Assembly: GCA_039707465.1 (NCBI GenBank)
Contig: CM077647.1
Location: 43,027,110 to 43,091,109 of the forward strand
From: Rhabdophis nuchalis
Taxonomy: Eukaryota; Chordata; Lepidosauria; Squamata; Natricidae
Direction: 5' to 3'
Length of the DNA stretch: 64,000 bases
The notes beneath the pieces were generated by a model. It saw only the letters and a list, made by a program, of their open reading frames with translations, was not told the origin of the DNA and made no database searches. The translations under genes and the position numbers were made by a program. The stretch's first letter is position 1. The number at the start of each line of letters is the position of its first letter. Positions 33,772 through 44,038 of this stretch are shown here, one piece after another.

Positions 33772-35744
33772 TTTTTTATATTGCAAAAGTTTTATTGGTT
33801 TTACAAATTTTTGGGATAGGGTAGGGTAAGGTGATACAAAAATTTTTTTGAGAACTTTCACGTCGAAGTCATTGGCCCCTCCGGGCTGCGTGGTAAAACA
33901 TTGGTAATACATTGTTCATTAATACAACAAGGTGAAGGTAAATGCGTAAATCATACATTCTAAATTATATGCTGGCAATCATGTACAAACATCCAGACAA
34001 AGAATTATACTATGTTAATAAAAAGCAAAGTCATTTTTTAGATCTAAGTTTCTTGGCAATTGTGTCTTCTTGTTCTCCTCCCTGGCCCCCAGTGGGCGGG
34101 GCCGTGGCCCCCTCTGCCCCTCCTGGATCTTCCCCCAGGATAGAGGAATGTTTTTTAAGAAAGGCTTCCGCCTCAGCAACTGTTTTAATCCTTACTCTTC
34201 CTCCTTCCCAGAACACCAACATCCCTTCTGGCATCGCCCACTTAAACCAAATCCCGTGGTTAAACAATTTTTTAGATAAGAAGGAATACTTCCTCCTCAC
34301 CTCTCTAATCTTTTTTGGGATCTGCTTCAAGATGGCGACTTCCTTTTGTTGGTAAATTAAAGGCCCGTCTCTCTGCGCCTTCAGAATTCCCTCCCTGGTC
34401 GACCTTCTAACAAATTTAATATGTATGTCTCTGGGTACTTCATTTAACCTGGCATATGTTGAGTTAATTCTATAGACTAGGTCAATGTCCCCCCTGATCT
34501 CCTCTTTAGGTTTGTGTAAATATTAAAATTGTACTCATGAGATCAGGAAGGCATTCACCAGTTTCCTCCAAAATGTTCTGAAATCTTAAAAAATATGACA
34601 TTCTTTCAAAATCCATCCTAGACATATGACCAGACAAATCTCCAATTTCAGTGTTGACATTTTTAAGTTCTCCCTTTGCCCCAGCCAACCCCACTTCCAG
34701 CTCCTCGGTCTTCTGTGTGTTCTCCATCAATTTTTTTTGTGTTTCCAAAAGTTCAAGCTTAGAGCTACACTGGTCCTTCCTCATCGCTTTAATTTCCAGC
34801 ACCAAGGAGTTTAATGCTTCCTCCATCGCCGTCATTCTTTGTTCCAATCCCGAATTCTCTGGTTGTTTTTTTGAAGCCATGGTGAGCTATTATAATCAGT
34901 GCCACTAAGATGGCATTTTTTGGGTGCGGCTGCTGGAGCAAGTCAGGAGAAAAAAGTTCAGCTCAAAGTTGTAACAAGTTATAGAGCCCAGAAGAGAAAC
35001 AGTTTCCACAGTCAATTGTTAAAAAAGAGAAGGTATTCCAGGGAAGGAACCAATTATTCAAAAAAAAATTTCCATTAATAAAGAGAGACAGTCCAAATTA
35101 CAAAGAAATGTTGGTGATTTTCCATAAAGAAATAGTCATTCAGGAACAAAGAGGAGCCATCTTCCACCGCCCAGCCAGGCAGCCAGCAGGAGAGAGTGAA
35201 AAAAGAAATTGTTTCAATAAAGCCAGACTTAGATACATTGTATAGAAACAAGCCGCGAAGCACTTTCACTTGTTCCGCAAAAGTCCGGATGAAAAATATC
35301 CGCTTCCTCGCAACGAGGAGCCATTTTTAAACGCCGCTGTTGTAAATCCAAGGGGGGGGTTAACAAACACCCCCCTCCATGTCTCTCTCAGTCCAAGCCA
35401 CCAGCAAAAAAAGTTTTAAAGTCACTTACTCTCCGCCTCGCATCTCAAGCCCCGGCAAAGCCATCCGACTCGAGCGCTCCGTTCTCTCCGAATCCATTAT
35501 TTGTTGCCGTCCTCCATTGGCGAAGGGAACCAAGCCCCCCGCAGCATGTCTTCTTCCACCTGGACCGAAGACAAGGACTGTTCCCCAGCTGCCGCCGGCA
35601 GAACCAGTCCAGGCAAGCCAGCCCTACGGAGGGTCCCCCCCAAAAAAGGGGGGGCACCCCACCCCGTTAGGGGCAGAAAAAAGAGCAAAATGGTGGACGA
35701 ACCCCAAGGTTCATCCGTCGCTGCCAGAAGCCGGAACAGGAAGC
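33772..35744 (-). mobile_element. L1-type insertion with ORF1 only (HAL1-like), 17-bp TSD
   Basis: This 1973-bp minus-strand insertion sits in L2 copy 4. CCGACCTGACCACTCTC borders it on both sides (33755-33771, 35745-35761), a perfect 17-bp TSD of the length L1 makes. Read 5' to 3' it has a GC-rich 5' region of about 860 bp starting CTTCCTGTTCCGGCTTCTGG, an ORF1 with one frameshift (34880-34028), a 3' UTR of about 260 bp with AATAAA (33790-33795 on the plus strand) and a short A tail. No ORF2 is present or fits. It resembles half-L1 (HAL1) elements of mammals, but could also be an internally deleted L1. Confidence 0.85.
34028..34880 (-). pseudogene. L1 ORF1 protein (RNA-binding), one frameshift
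   Basis: The protein has about 284 codons. The N-terminal half (34880-34506) is a coiled coil rich in heptads (LNSLVLEIKAMRKD, ETQKKLMENTQKTEELEVGL) and leads to MSYFLRFQNILEETGECLPD, the start of the RRM domain. A one-base shift near 34520 puts the rest in another phase: PKEEIRGDIDLVYRINSTYA, VPRDIHIKFVRRSTREGILK, then the C-terminal domain (frame 34330-34031) with VRRKYSFLSKKLFNHGIWF and PEGMLVFWEGGRVRIKTVAE. In L1, ORF1p trimers coat the RNA and act as a nucleic-acid chaperone. The tail after the CTD (GGAEGATAPPTGGQGG, ending KKLRSKK) is Gly/Pro-rich. Apart from the shift no stop is seen. Confidence 0.88.
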
Positions 35745-35761
35745 CCGACCTGACCACTCTC

Positions 35762-36741
35762 GATGGAGGGCAACTCATTCTGAATTCAAATGGTTTTATC
35801 CTGCAGATATGTCCCAAATTCCTCTGCATGTCCCTGCAAAGGGGCTTCCCATGGCCTCTGGTGAAGGAGGGAGCAGGGCAGTTATCTGCGAGTGTAATAA
35901 GAGTGGCACAATACTTACGTTTGGCCACCCTTATCGCCACTAAGTAAGTCCTAATATGGGCTCTCACTAGTGTTCGGTCGGCTTCGGAGCAAGAGGATCT
36001 CCATCTGCTCTCTAGGCATCTCTTGTGGCGTTTCATCTCCCTCAGCTCCTCGGTAAACCAAGGAGACTGGGTGATTCGGCGCCGCAAAACAGGCCACAAG
36101 GGCACGACTCGGTCCAAGGCCCCTGCGGCTGCACTCAACCATGTGGCCACTAGGTCCTCAGTCAAGTCACGGGGCATGGCCACAGGTATTGGCCCAAGCT
36201 CCCTCTGGAACCTTTCCAGGTCCATCAGGAGCCTGGGGTGGAACCATCTAGGAATCTCAGGTTCCGCCTCCCCGCGGTACGGTGTGGCGATTGGAAAGTC
36301 CAGCCAGAGGAGAGCGTGATCTGTCCATGACAAGGGTGAGATGACTAAATCCCCTATTCCCAGATCACTTCTCCACTGTCCCAAGATGAAGATTAAGTCC
36401 AGGGTGTGTACTCCCTCGTGAGTAGGGCCCAAAACTACCTGGGTCAGGTCCATGGCCGTCATGGAGGCCATGAACTCCCGAGCTGCTCCGGAGGTTTCAC
36501 CTACTGACGGCAGGTTAAAATCCCCCATGACCAGCAGTCTGGGGGTCTCAACCGCCGCCTCGGCTATCACCTCCAGGAGCTTGGGCAGGGCTGTTGTTAC
36601 ATAGCGGGGAGCCAGATATGCAACTAACACGCCCAACTGCCTTCCTAGGCCCCACTTCACGAGGAGGGACTCACACCCGGACGTCTGAGGGATCATGGTC
36701 TCCTTTGGCTCAAGACCTTCCCTAACCATAATCGCCACCAC
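35762..36741 (-). pseudogene. L2 copy 4: endonuclease and linker
   Basis: The minus-strand frame from 36741 carries MVREGLEPKETMIPQTSGCE, LLVMGDFNLPSVGETS (GDFN motif intact), DLTQVVLGPTHEGVHTLDLI and PLSWTDHALLWLDF, where the usual SDH motif reads TDH. The linker follows (RWFHPRLLMDLERF, WFTEELREMKRHKRCLE, YLVAIRVAKRKYCATLI). The N-terminal part of the endonuclease lies in another phase at 37124-36693 (LMLCNAGSM, GITETWLGHEGG). The open frame runs on into the L1-type insertion beyond the TSD at 35745-35761, but those residues do not belong to the L2 protein. Confidence 0.88.
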
Positions 36742-37202
36742 CCACCCCTCCCTAGGGCCCTAGGCTGATGGAAGGCTCGGTAGCCTGGTGGGCACATTTC
36801 TACCAGGGGTAGTCCTCCCTCATGGCCCAACCAGGTTTCCGTTATACCCACCTGGTCCGGGTCCCCCTCTGACACGAGGTCATGGATGAGGGGGGCTTTT
36901 TGTACCATGGACCCGGCATTGCATAACATCAGCCTAGGGCCCCGGTTCTGTGGTTCTTGCCCACCTAGTCTGCGATGGGAGCATGGGGGGTTGGAGCGCC
37001 ACCAGTGGCCACGGTCCTCCAACAGGTAATGTCCATCCTGTCTCCCACCGCCCCTGCCCCTCCCTGAGACCAAACTGATGGAAAATACCTCAGTGGAAAC
37101 GACCCCCCCTTCCCCCTCCTCCATTTCCCTACTTCCGCCAGCCAGCCCTATAATTTGACGCTCCCCCGCCTGACTATCCCCCCTCTCCTCCCTGCAACCC
37201 CC

Positions 37203-37385
37203 TTAAAGCCGAATTAAAAATTTATATAAAAACCCCCTGAGTTTGCGCTTCTCCCACCTCTCAGGAGCAATCAGTCCATCCTCGAGGTGGGCCCGTGTTA
37301 CACCAGGGGGCCAGGCCTGCGAGAGTAGAGACTCTCGCAGGCAGAGGAGGTCTAACCTTGAATACGAAGGCATCCTGTGGGGCAA
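37203..37385 (-). pseudogene. L2 copy 4: ORF2 N-terminal leader
   Basis: The frame contains YSRLDLLCLRESLLSQAWPP, AHLEDGLI and ERWEKRKLRGFLYK and so matches the leader ORF of copy 3 (8820-9146). This conservation between two copies supports it as part of the protein. Upstream of it the L2 similarity stops and CR1 begins. Confidence 0.7.
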
Positions 37386-38650
37386 TACTATTGGGCAAGG
37401 TACCACCTATACTGTACCTGTGCATTTTGTTTTTCTTGCCTAAATGTAGAACCTTACACTTTTCACCATTGAATTTCATTTTATTAGATAGTGCCCAATG
37501 TTCAAGTTTGTCAAGATCCTTCTATATCTTAAGCCTATCTTCTGGAGTGTTGGCTATTCTTGCCAGCTTGGTGTCATTTGCAAATTTGATGAGTTCCCCA
37601 TGTACTCCCTTATCCAAATCATTGATGAAGATGTTGAAGAGTACTGGGCCTAATAAAAGAGCCCTGGGGTACTCTACAGCATACTTCCCTCCATCTAGAT
37701 GCAGTTCCATTGAGGACTACATGTTGAGTGCGGTTGGTCAGCCAGTTACAAATCCATCTGGTGGTGATGTTGTCTAATCCACATTCTTCTACTTTATCTA
37801 GTAGTAGGTTATGGTCTACCTTATCAAATGCCTTACTGAAGTCCAAGTAAACTATATCGATGGCATTCCTCTGGTCCACTAATTTTGTTACATTATCAAA
37901 GAATGCAATAAGATTAATCTGGCATGATCTGTTTTTGACAAACCCATGTTGGCTTTCAGCTATTACTTCGTTTGCTTCTAGGGATTCGCTAATTCATTGC
38001 TTGATTATTTTTTCCTTTTTTGAAGATGGGAACCACATCAGCTCTTTTCCAGTCCTCTGGTAGTTCCCAGGTGTTCCAGGATCTTGGAAAGGTATAGTTC
38101 AGTGGCTCTGAGATCTCGTCTAACATTCCTGCAGAACCCTGTGATGTAATCCATCTGGTCTTGGTGATTTGAACTCATCTAGGGTAGACAGGTGCTCATT
38201 TATTTCAACTTGTGTTCCTAATCTAATTTTTGTGGTGCTGTTTTTGATAGGTTGGGCTGTTTTACTCCTTTGTGTAAATACAGATGCAAAAAATGAGTTA
38301 AATAGTTTTGCTTTCTCCCTGTTCCTTGTCACCTTCTTGCCATTTTCTCCCAGCAATGGACCAATTGTTTCCTTAACTTTTTTCTTTTTAACAGTGTGGA
38401 AGAAGCTTTTTTTGTTATTTTTACTTTTGTGGCAAGCCTTTTTTCATTGTGAGCCTTAGCATTCCTCACTTCATCTTTACAGGCTCGGGCCTATTTGTTG
38501 ATATTCTGACTTAGTTATGTCCCTCTCTTTCCACTTTTTATACTTATCTTTTTGTCTTTCAATTTGTCAGAGAGTTTTTTATGCAGCTATGCTGGTTTCT
38601 TTTGGGAGCTGTTATTTTTCTTCTTCATTGGTATTTTGTTAGACTGGGCT
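37386..38650 (-). pseudogene. CR1 LINE reverse transcriptase fragment
   Basis: The minus strand encodes the CR1 ORF2 from the region before the RT (HLSTLDEFKSPRPDGLHHRV in frame 38356-38120) through IDIVYLDFSKAFDKVDHNLL (catalytic Asp, frame 37879-37619), RWICNWLTNRTQHVVLNG, VPQGS and LIKFANDTKLARIANTPEDR to KCKVLHLGKKNKMH (frame 37479-37261). The catalytic FADD box reads FAND, and several frameshifts occur, so it is inactive. It stops at the L2 5' boundary. The part between this and the CR1 tail at 31614-31972 (roughly 100 codons) is missing. Confidence 0.9.
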
Positions 38651-38829
38651 TTTGTAATCAGACTGGCCTTTTGTAATCTAGTAAAATGGTTACTTTATGT
38701 TAGCAATAACTGAAAAACAGGTCTCCTGGGACTGCATAGGAAAAATTTTGTTTTTTCCCAAATAAGTTGTTTAAATTTTATGTGTATGAAATTGGTAATT
38801 GTGACAGAAATTAACCAAGTTCTTGCTGC

Positions 38830-39222
38830 TGTCAGGCTTGCAGCCAGTTTCTTTTGGAATCTTTGGCTTGGCACATTAATATCTATTCTACTATACTGTT
38901 TCATTAGTGGGGAATTGGAAGGGGGAATAGTAAGGAGTAGAATGTGATGTTGTCAAAATAAAATTCCTTTTTAGAATCCATTTTGTCTCTACACCTCTGC
39001 ACCTGACCAGAACTGGGTGGGTTCTGGTCATGGCAGTGGAAGATTGGACTATGCGATGGACTTGAGGGTGTGGGGGCAAGATCATGAACTTTCAACTGGT
39101 TGGGGAAAACCCAGGAAGCTCAGATTCAGGTTTTCCCAGATGTGCCAACATGACTCTCTTAATAAATTGGAACTTAAGGCAATACTTTGACTTGGACTCT
39201 GATATTATTATAAACCCTGACA
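38830..39222 (+). mobile_element. Solo LTR, 393 bp, 5-bp TSD GCTGC
   Basis: The sequence starts TGTCAGGCTTGC and ends CCCTGACA, so the ends are TGTCAG/CTGACA inverted repeats. GCTGC flanks both ends exactly (38825-38829 and 39223-39227). A polyadenylation-type AATAAA lies at about 39161 and a G/T-rich stretch follows, so plus orientation is likely. No internal coding region adjoins it. The ends equal those of the LTR at 50485-51034, which points to related families, probably endogenous retroviruses; this class call is an inference. Confidence 0.82.
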
Positions 39223-39227
39223 GCTGC

Positions 39228-40678
39228 TTTGTTTTAACCCTTGTTTTATTTGTTATTTATTAGTTATTTAAGTTGGTTTTGAATCATGCTATTTGGTGGA
39301 GGATTGCTGTTCTGTTTTGGAAATATTGTCATAAAGTTTTGGTTCTTCTGTGATTTCTTATTACTGTACAGTAGCATGAACCTAGATCGATTCACATGCA
39401 CAGAAATGTTAATTAAATAAGTAAATAGTTTTGGTGAGATTTTATAGACTTAAACTTTTTGTTCATTGTTCTGCAATTGCCAGTAATTTTCCACACTATT
39501 TTCCTCTTTGTCTTAAACATAGAATAGAAAGGCATTTCCACAGTAAAATGCCTGAAGAAAATACTCATATCTCTTTTGTTAATGCATTGGAAATCTGTTT
39601 CAGGATAAATAATGTAGGAATTCAAGTTGACCTAGCCATAAAATCAATGTATACTTGATGAGGGTGGGAAAATGTAAGACATGGGTCATTGCTTGAACAG
39701 AATTGTTACAATAGTTCTGGAAGGAAGGAAAAAAGAGTAGAAGGTAAGCCTGTTGTAAGTAGTCATGTGTTACCTTGTTGAGGTGTTTCATGCCACACAC
39801 AAACATTGTTTGCTTTGCTAAGGCACAGAAATGACGCAGTTGCCTTGTTGAGATGTTTTGTTCTGCTTTAAGAACCTCCTCCAGTGTTTAAGGTCCATAA
39901 ATTCCAAGGGAAACTATGAGAATAAGTGAAACAGCATGGCAACTTCAGTTTTTAGAAGTGGGAAATATAATGCTTTGAAGAGGTGCTTCTAGATGTATAC
40001 CTGATAGGGCAGAATGTTCACTAGATAAGCTTAGAACAGTCATCAGACTATTTTTTGTTTCATTTTAATTATAACTGCTGAAAAGGAAGGAGTTTTATGA
40101 TTCTGATACATCTTATCCTTTCTAAACATAAAGCATCAGGACTTTATCTATCCCTTTAAAACGGGCTATTATTTAACCTATTTCAATACTATTTGTGATC
40201 CATGACATCCAGAGGGCATTAGAAAACTAAGTAGAGACACCAATGAATTCTTCTAATTCTACTTCTAAATTCATTTAAACAAGCAGTGATATTATGTTTG
40301 ATATTTTGCAAGTATCTGGAGACTTTTTGGAATTGAATGGCATTAATATTCAATCTAATAATAAATAATAGATTTATTAGAAACACTCACATACATACAC
40401 ACGATAAATCAGACTCTGTTATCTTTTGCTATCAAGCCGAACAAAATCAGACTGCAGTTAGACATTTATTGCTTGATATTTTCTTTAGACAAATGAATTC
40501 CAGCTTCAATGTTTTTCTTAAAAAGAGACTTTTTAAGATGAATTTATTTTATCTGGGTTCACTATAAAGAAAGAAAAAAAGACAGAAGATAAAATATTCA
40601 ATGATGCCACCTGCCATTATGGTTAGACCTTCCAATTTAATTATCATGATGCATAACATTTCCCAACCTCAGATATTT
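39228..40678. other. Unique AT-rich sequence
   Basis: Nothing recognised over about 1.4 kb. Confidence 0.4.
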
Positions 40679-41142
40679 TTTTATTTTATTTTATTAGATT
40701 TATACCCCACCCTTCTCCAAGAGGCTTCGGAGCGAGAGGATCTCCATTTGCTCTCTAGGCGTCTCTTGTGGCGTTTCATCTCCCTCAGCTCCTCAGTAAA
40801 CCAAGGAGCCTGGGTGATTCGTCACCGCAAGAGAGGCCGCAAGGGCACGACTCGGTCCAAGGCTCCCGTGGCCGCACTTAATCATGCGGCCACTAGGTCC
40901 TCAGTTGAGTCGTGGGGCAAGTCCACAGGAATTGGCCCAAGCTCCCTCTGGAACCTTTCCGGGCCCATCAGGAGCCTGGGGCGGAACCATATAGGAATAT
41001 CAGGCTCCGCCTCCCCGCGGTGAGGTGTGGCGATCGGAAAGTCCATCCAAAGGAGAGCGGGATCTGTCCATGACAGGGGTATAATGGCTAAATCCCCTAT
41101 TCCCAGATCACTACTCCACTGTCCCGAGACGAAGATTAAGAT
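40679..41142 (-). mobile_element. L2 LINE relic with internal deletion (copy 5)
   Basis: On the minus strand only two parts of L2 remain. The last 40 bp of the 3' end (plus-strand TTATTAGATTTATACCCCAC, 40695-40714) are joined directly to the linker between endonuclease and RT (about 40725-41142, with WFTEELREMKRHKR-type and MALSWTD-type sequence). The RT, the C-terminus and most of the 3' UTR are absent. At 41142/41143 it abuts a BovB fragment of opposite orientation. Confidence 0.8.
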
Positions 41143-41890
41143 ATGCAGATAATACCACTCTAATGATAGAAAGTGAAGAGCAACTTAAGAGATTCTTGAT
41201 GAAGGGGAAAGAAGAGAGTGGAAATGTTGACTTGACAATCAACATTAAAAAAGATAAGATTGTGGTATCCTGTCCCATAACTTCCTGTTAAATAGAAGGA
41301 GAAGAAAAGGAAGCAGTGACAGATTTTATTTCTTGAACTCCAAGATCACTGCAAATGGTGACTGCAGCTATGTAATTAAAAGTTGCTTTCTCCTTGGGAG
41401 AAAAGCTATAATAAACCTAGACAGCATATTAAAAGCATAGACACCACCTTGCCAACAAAAGTCCTTATAGTCAAAGCTATGGTAATAATGGACGGCTGTG
41501 AGAGTTGGACCATAAGGAAAGCTGAGTGTCAAAAAATGATGCTTTCAAATTGTGATGTTAGAGAAAATTCTTGAAAGTCTTTCAGAGTATCAAACCAGTC
41601 AGTCCTGAAGGAAATAAATACTGACTGTCCTTTGGAAGAACAAATACAGAAGCTCAAATACTTTGGCTACCAAATGAGAAGGGAGGACTCATTGGAAAAT
41701 ACCTGATATTGGGAAAGATTGAAGGCAAAAGGAGAAGTGAATGGCAGAGGATGAGATGGTCATTGAGGCAGTATGCATGTGGGAGACAGTGGCAGACAGA
41801 TGTGGGTGGGGGGGGGTCTGGTATGCTTTGGACCATGGGGTTTCAAAAAGCCAGACATAACTTAGTAACTGAATAATAGCAACAACAATA
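41143..41890 (+). pseudogene. BovB/RTE LINE, 3' third of ORF2
   Basis: The copy starts inside the RT catalytic box, which reads YADNTTL instead of YADDTTL. It continues with NIKKDKIVVSCPIT, a HRHHLANKS-like remnant of the ITLPTKV stretch (frame 41383-41574: TTLPTKVLIVKAMVIMDGCE), SWTIRKAE, LGKIEGKRR..QRMRW and the terminal MGFQKARHNLVTE. A CAACAA tail ends it near 41890. BovB spreads by target-primed reverse transcription and is well known for horizontal transfer among squamates and ruminants. Several stops and shifts make this copy inactive. Confidence 0.88.
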
Positions 41891-42811
41891 AGCTTTCCTC
41901 CATGGATTTATCTGATTTTCTTCTATGATCTGGCTGACAAATATATTCAATAGATTCATTGGATTCACCCAATTGTTGCTAACATTAGAATCATAGGTGG
42001 TTGCTCCCAGTTCAAACTGGTTCTGGTGAACCAGTGTTGGTAATTTGGCCTGGGTCACTGAACCGTTAGTGACAGCTGGCTGGCCATGACCCCAAACCAG
42101 CCCACTTCAATGCTTGTCTTGCCTCACCTTTGCCATGTGCATCCACAGACCTGCTTCGTCCTGCCTACACACAGGTAAGCATTTGTGCTAGCCTAGCCCC
42201 CCTCCTCCCTAGTAGCCAGTATCTCCTGAAGCCAACAGAATCGCAGCTTCCCCTTCAGACTCCAAGCGGTGGGTGGAGTGGCAGGGATGAGCTCTCAGCA
42301 TTTTTTCCACTGGCAAGAAAAAATGCTGAGGAGGATCCTCGCTCACCTTTCGCCAGCTGCCTGGAATGGCAGGGGTGGTAGTGATGGTGAGTTCCAAGGG
42401 AGGATATGTAAACAAGGTGCAAAGCAGCTATGAAAGAGAACAAAGTGGGTGGGTGTATCCAGAGCAGCTGCCGTTGCAAAGTAGCAGTGGCTCTGGGAGC
42501 GCCATGCCCCCTCTCCTTCTCTCATGTGGCTGCTATGCAGGGACGCTGCCAGGGCAAGCGTGGGATATATGTGTGTAGGGAGGACATGGATCATTTGACG
42601 CTGAGGTAGAAGCAGGGGTCCTACTGCAGCTGGTGAGGAGCACTGCCAAGAATCAGCACCTGGTGCATACCAGAGTGACTGACCACATCACCTTGTCACC
42701 CCTGGGAACCTTTGATGCTGTCTGGAGCTGGCAGAGGCGCCCACCCCAAGAAAGGGGGAGATCGAGCTGTCCCGTCAGCTGGGTAACTGGGTCAATAACT
42801 CTCTTTTAGTC
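41891..42811. other. GC-richer block, unrecognised
   Basis: From about 41990 the base composition turns GC-rich. The block has palindromic bits such as TTCAAACTGGTTCTGGTGAA and runs to the Sauria SINE at 42812. It may be an old DNA transposon, but I see no matching terminal repeat or target duplication. The open frames (42130-42381 and others) have no known domain. Confidence 0.35.
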
Positions 42812-42945
42812 CAACTCATTTCAAAGAGTTGTTGTTGTGGGGAAAATAGGAGAGGGAAGGAATATTAGGTATATTAACCACCTTAAATTACTTATAAAAA
42901 TAATAAAGGCATGATAAATAATAAATAATAATAAATAAACAGTCA
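42812..42945 (+). mobile_element. Sauria SINE 3' half
   Basis: CCAACTCATTTCAAAGAG, TTGTTGTTGTGGGGAAAATA, GGAGAGGGAAGGAATATTAG and ACCTTAAATTACTTATAAAA are in consensus order, followed by an AATAATAAATAA tail. The tRNA-like head is missing or hidden in the diverged block before it. Confidence 0.75.
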
Positions 42946-43609
42946 TGAGGCCCCCTATATTTCATCAGATAAAAAAAAATATGAAGTTGATAGACAGGGC
43001 TTTAGAAATAATGTGCTTTGTTATGAAGGAAATACAATCTGGTGACTACTTTGCTTAACACATATCCATTATAAAATTTCAGAGGGAGAGATAGGCAAAG
43101 GTTTTGTTTACACGTACAAAAACGTACTAAACCTTGAAATCAGAATGATTTATCCCTTCAGGCAGAAGACTACGGTATATCCTGATTATTTAAACATTTG
43201 AATTTGCATCCTTATTAATGTATCATGCTTACTGCTTAGAGTATTGTTGTTTTCTTCAAAACAAAAACAAAAAAACCTGGCATCTATAAATGGACTATTG
43301 CTTGTATGTTCAGTTTCTAAAATAGATTTATAAATATGACATTGTCTTTTCCTTTTAGTCTCTGGGAGAATCTTCTCACTCCTCTAATATAGTTTACCCA
43401 TTTTTCTTCCTGGGCATGTGGGCATAGTTCCAAATTCCAAGTCCAATCATGCTCATTTTTATTTTCTAGTAGGGGCATTATGAAGGGAGACAGACACATT
43501 CTTGGAATATGGATGATGCTGGAGGTTTAAATCAAAATAGTCTAAACACTTGTATGAGTAAGGGGCAAGGAGCCTGCAGGAACAATGAACATGTCCGTGG
43601 GAACATTGG

Positions 43610-43610
<1 letters not shown>
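42946..43610. other. Unique AT-rich sequence
   Basis: Nothing recognised before the TAA repeat. Confidence 0.4.
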
Positions 43611-43695
<85 letters not shown>

Positions 43696-43726
43696 CAACA
43701 ACAATAACAATAACAATAACAATAAC

Positions 43727-43787
<61 letters not shown>

Positions 43788-43793
43788 TAATTT
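43611..43793. repeat. (TAA)n microsatellite at L2 tail
   Basis: About 180 bp of TAA units with a central block of CAA and CAATAA variants (43692-43730) form the 3' tail of L2 copy 6 (minus strand TTA). Other L2 copies end in shorter TTA/TAA repeats (3999-4017, about 12290-12317), so the tail has expanded here. Confidence 0.95.
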
Positions 43794-44038
43794 GTAAACC
43801 GCTCTCTCTCCCCGAAGGGACTCGAGGCGGTGCACAGGGAATTAAAAATACATATATAAAAACAAACAGACATTGTAATACAAATTTAAAATAAATTAAA
43901 TCTAGACCCTGCGCTAAAATCCCAGACTGTCTAGAACTAATACCCCTAAAAATCCCTAACAAAACAGTTTGAATATTCAGCTTGAGGTAGATGGGTCGAT
44001 TAACCCAATGAATATTCAGCTTGAGGTAGATGGGTCGA

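Larger units (their letters stand above)
31973..37385 (-). mobile_element. L2-clade LINE, long copy 4, interrupted by an L1-type insertion
   Basis: This minus-strand L2 starts at about 37385 in the leader before ORF2 (the GC-rich 5' UTR is missing) and ends with the 3' UTR and A/T-rich tail near 31973. Without the 1990-bp insertion plus duplication it measures about 3.4 kb. ORF2 pieces lie in order from right to left: leader, endonuclease, linker, RT, C-terminus. CR1 sequence of the same strand lies on both sides, which suggests that the L2 went into a CR1 copy. Confidence 0.9.

Noticed and set aside
43459..43962. Open frames of poly-Leu, poly-Ile or poly-Tyr
   Set aside because: Translation of the (TAA)n tail of L2 copy 6.
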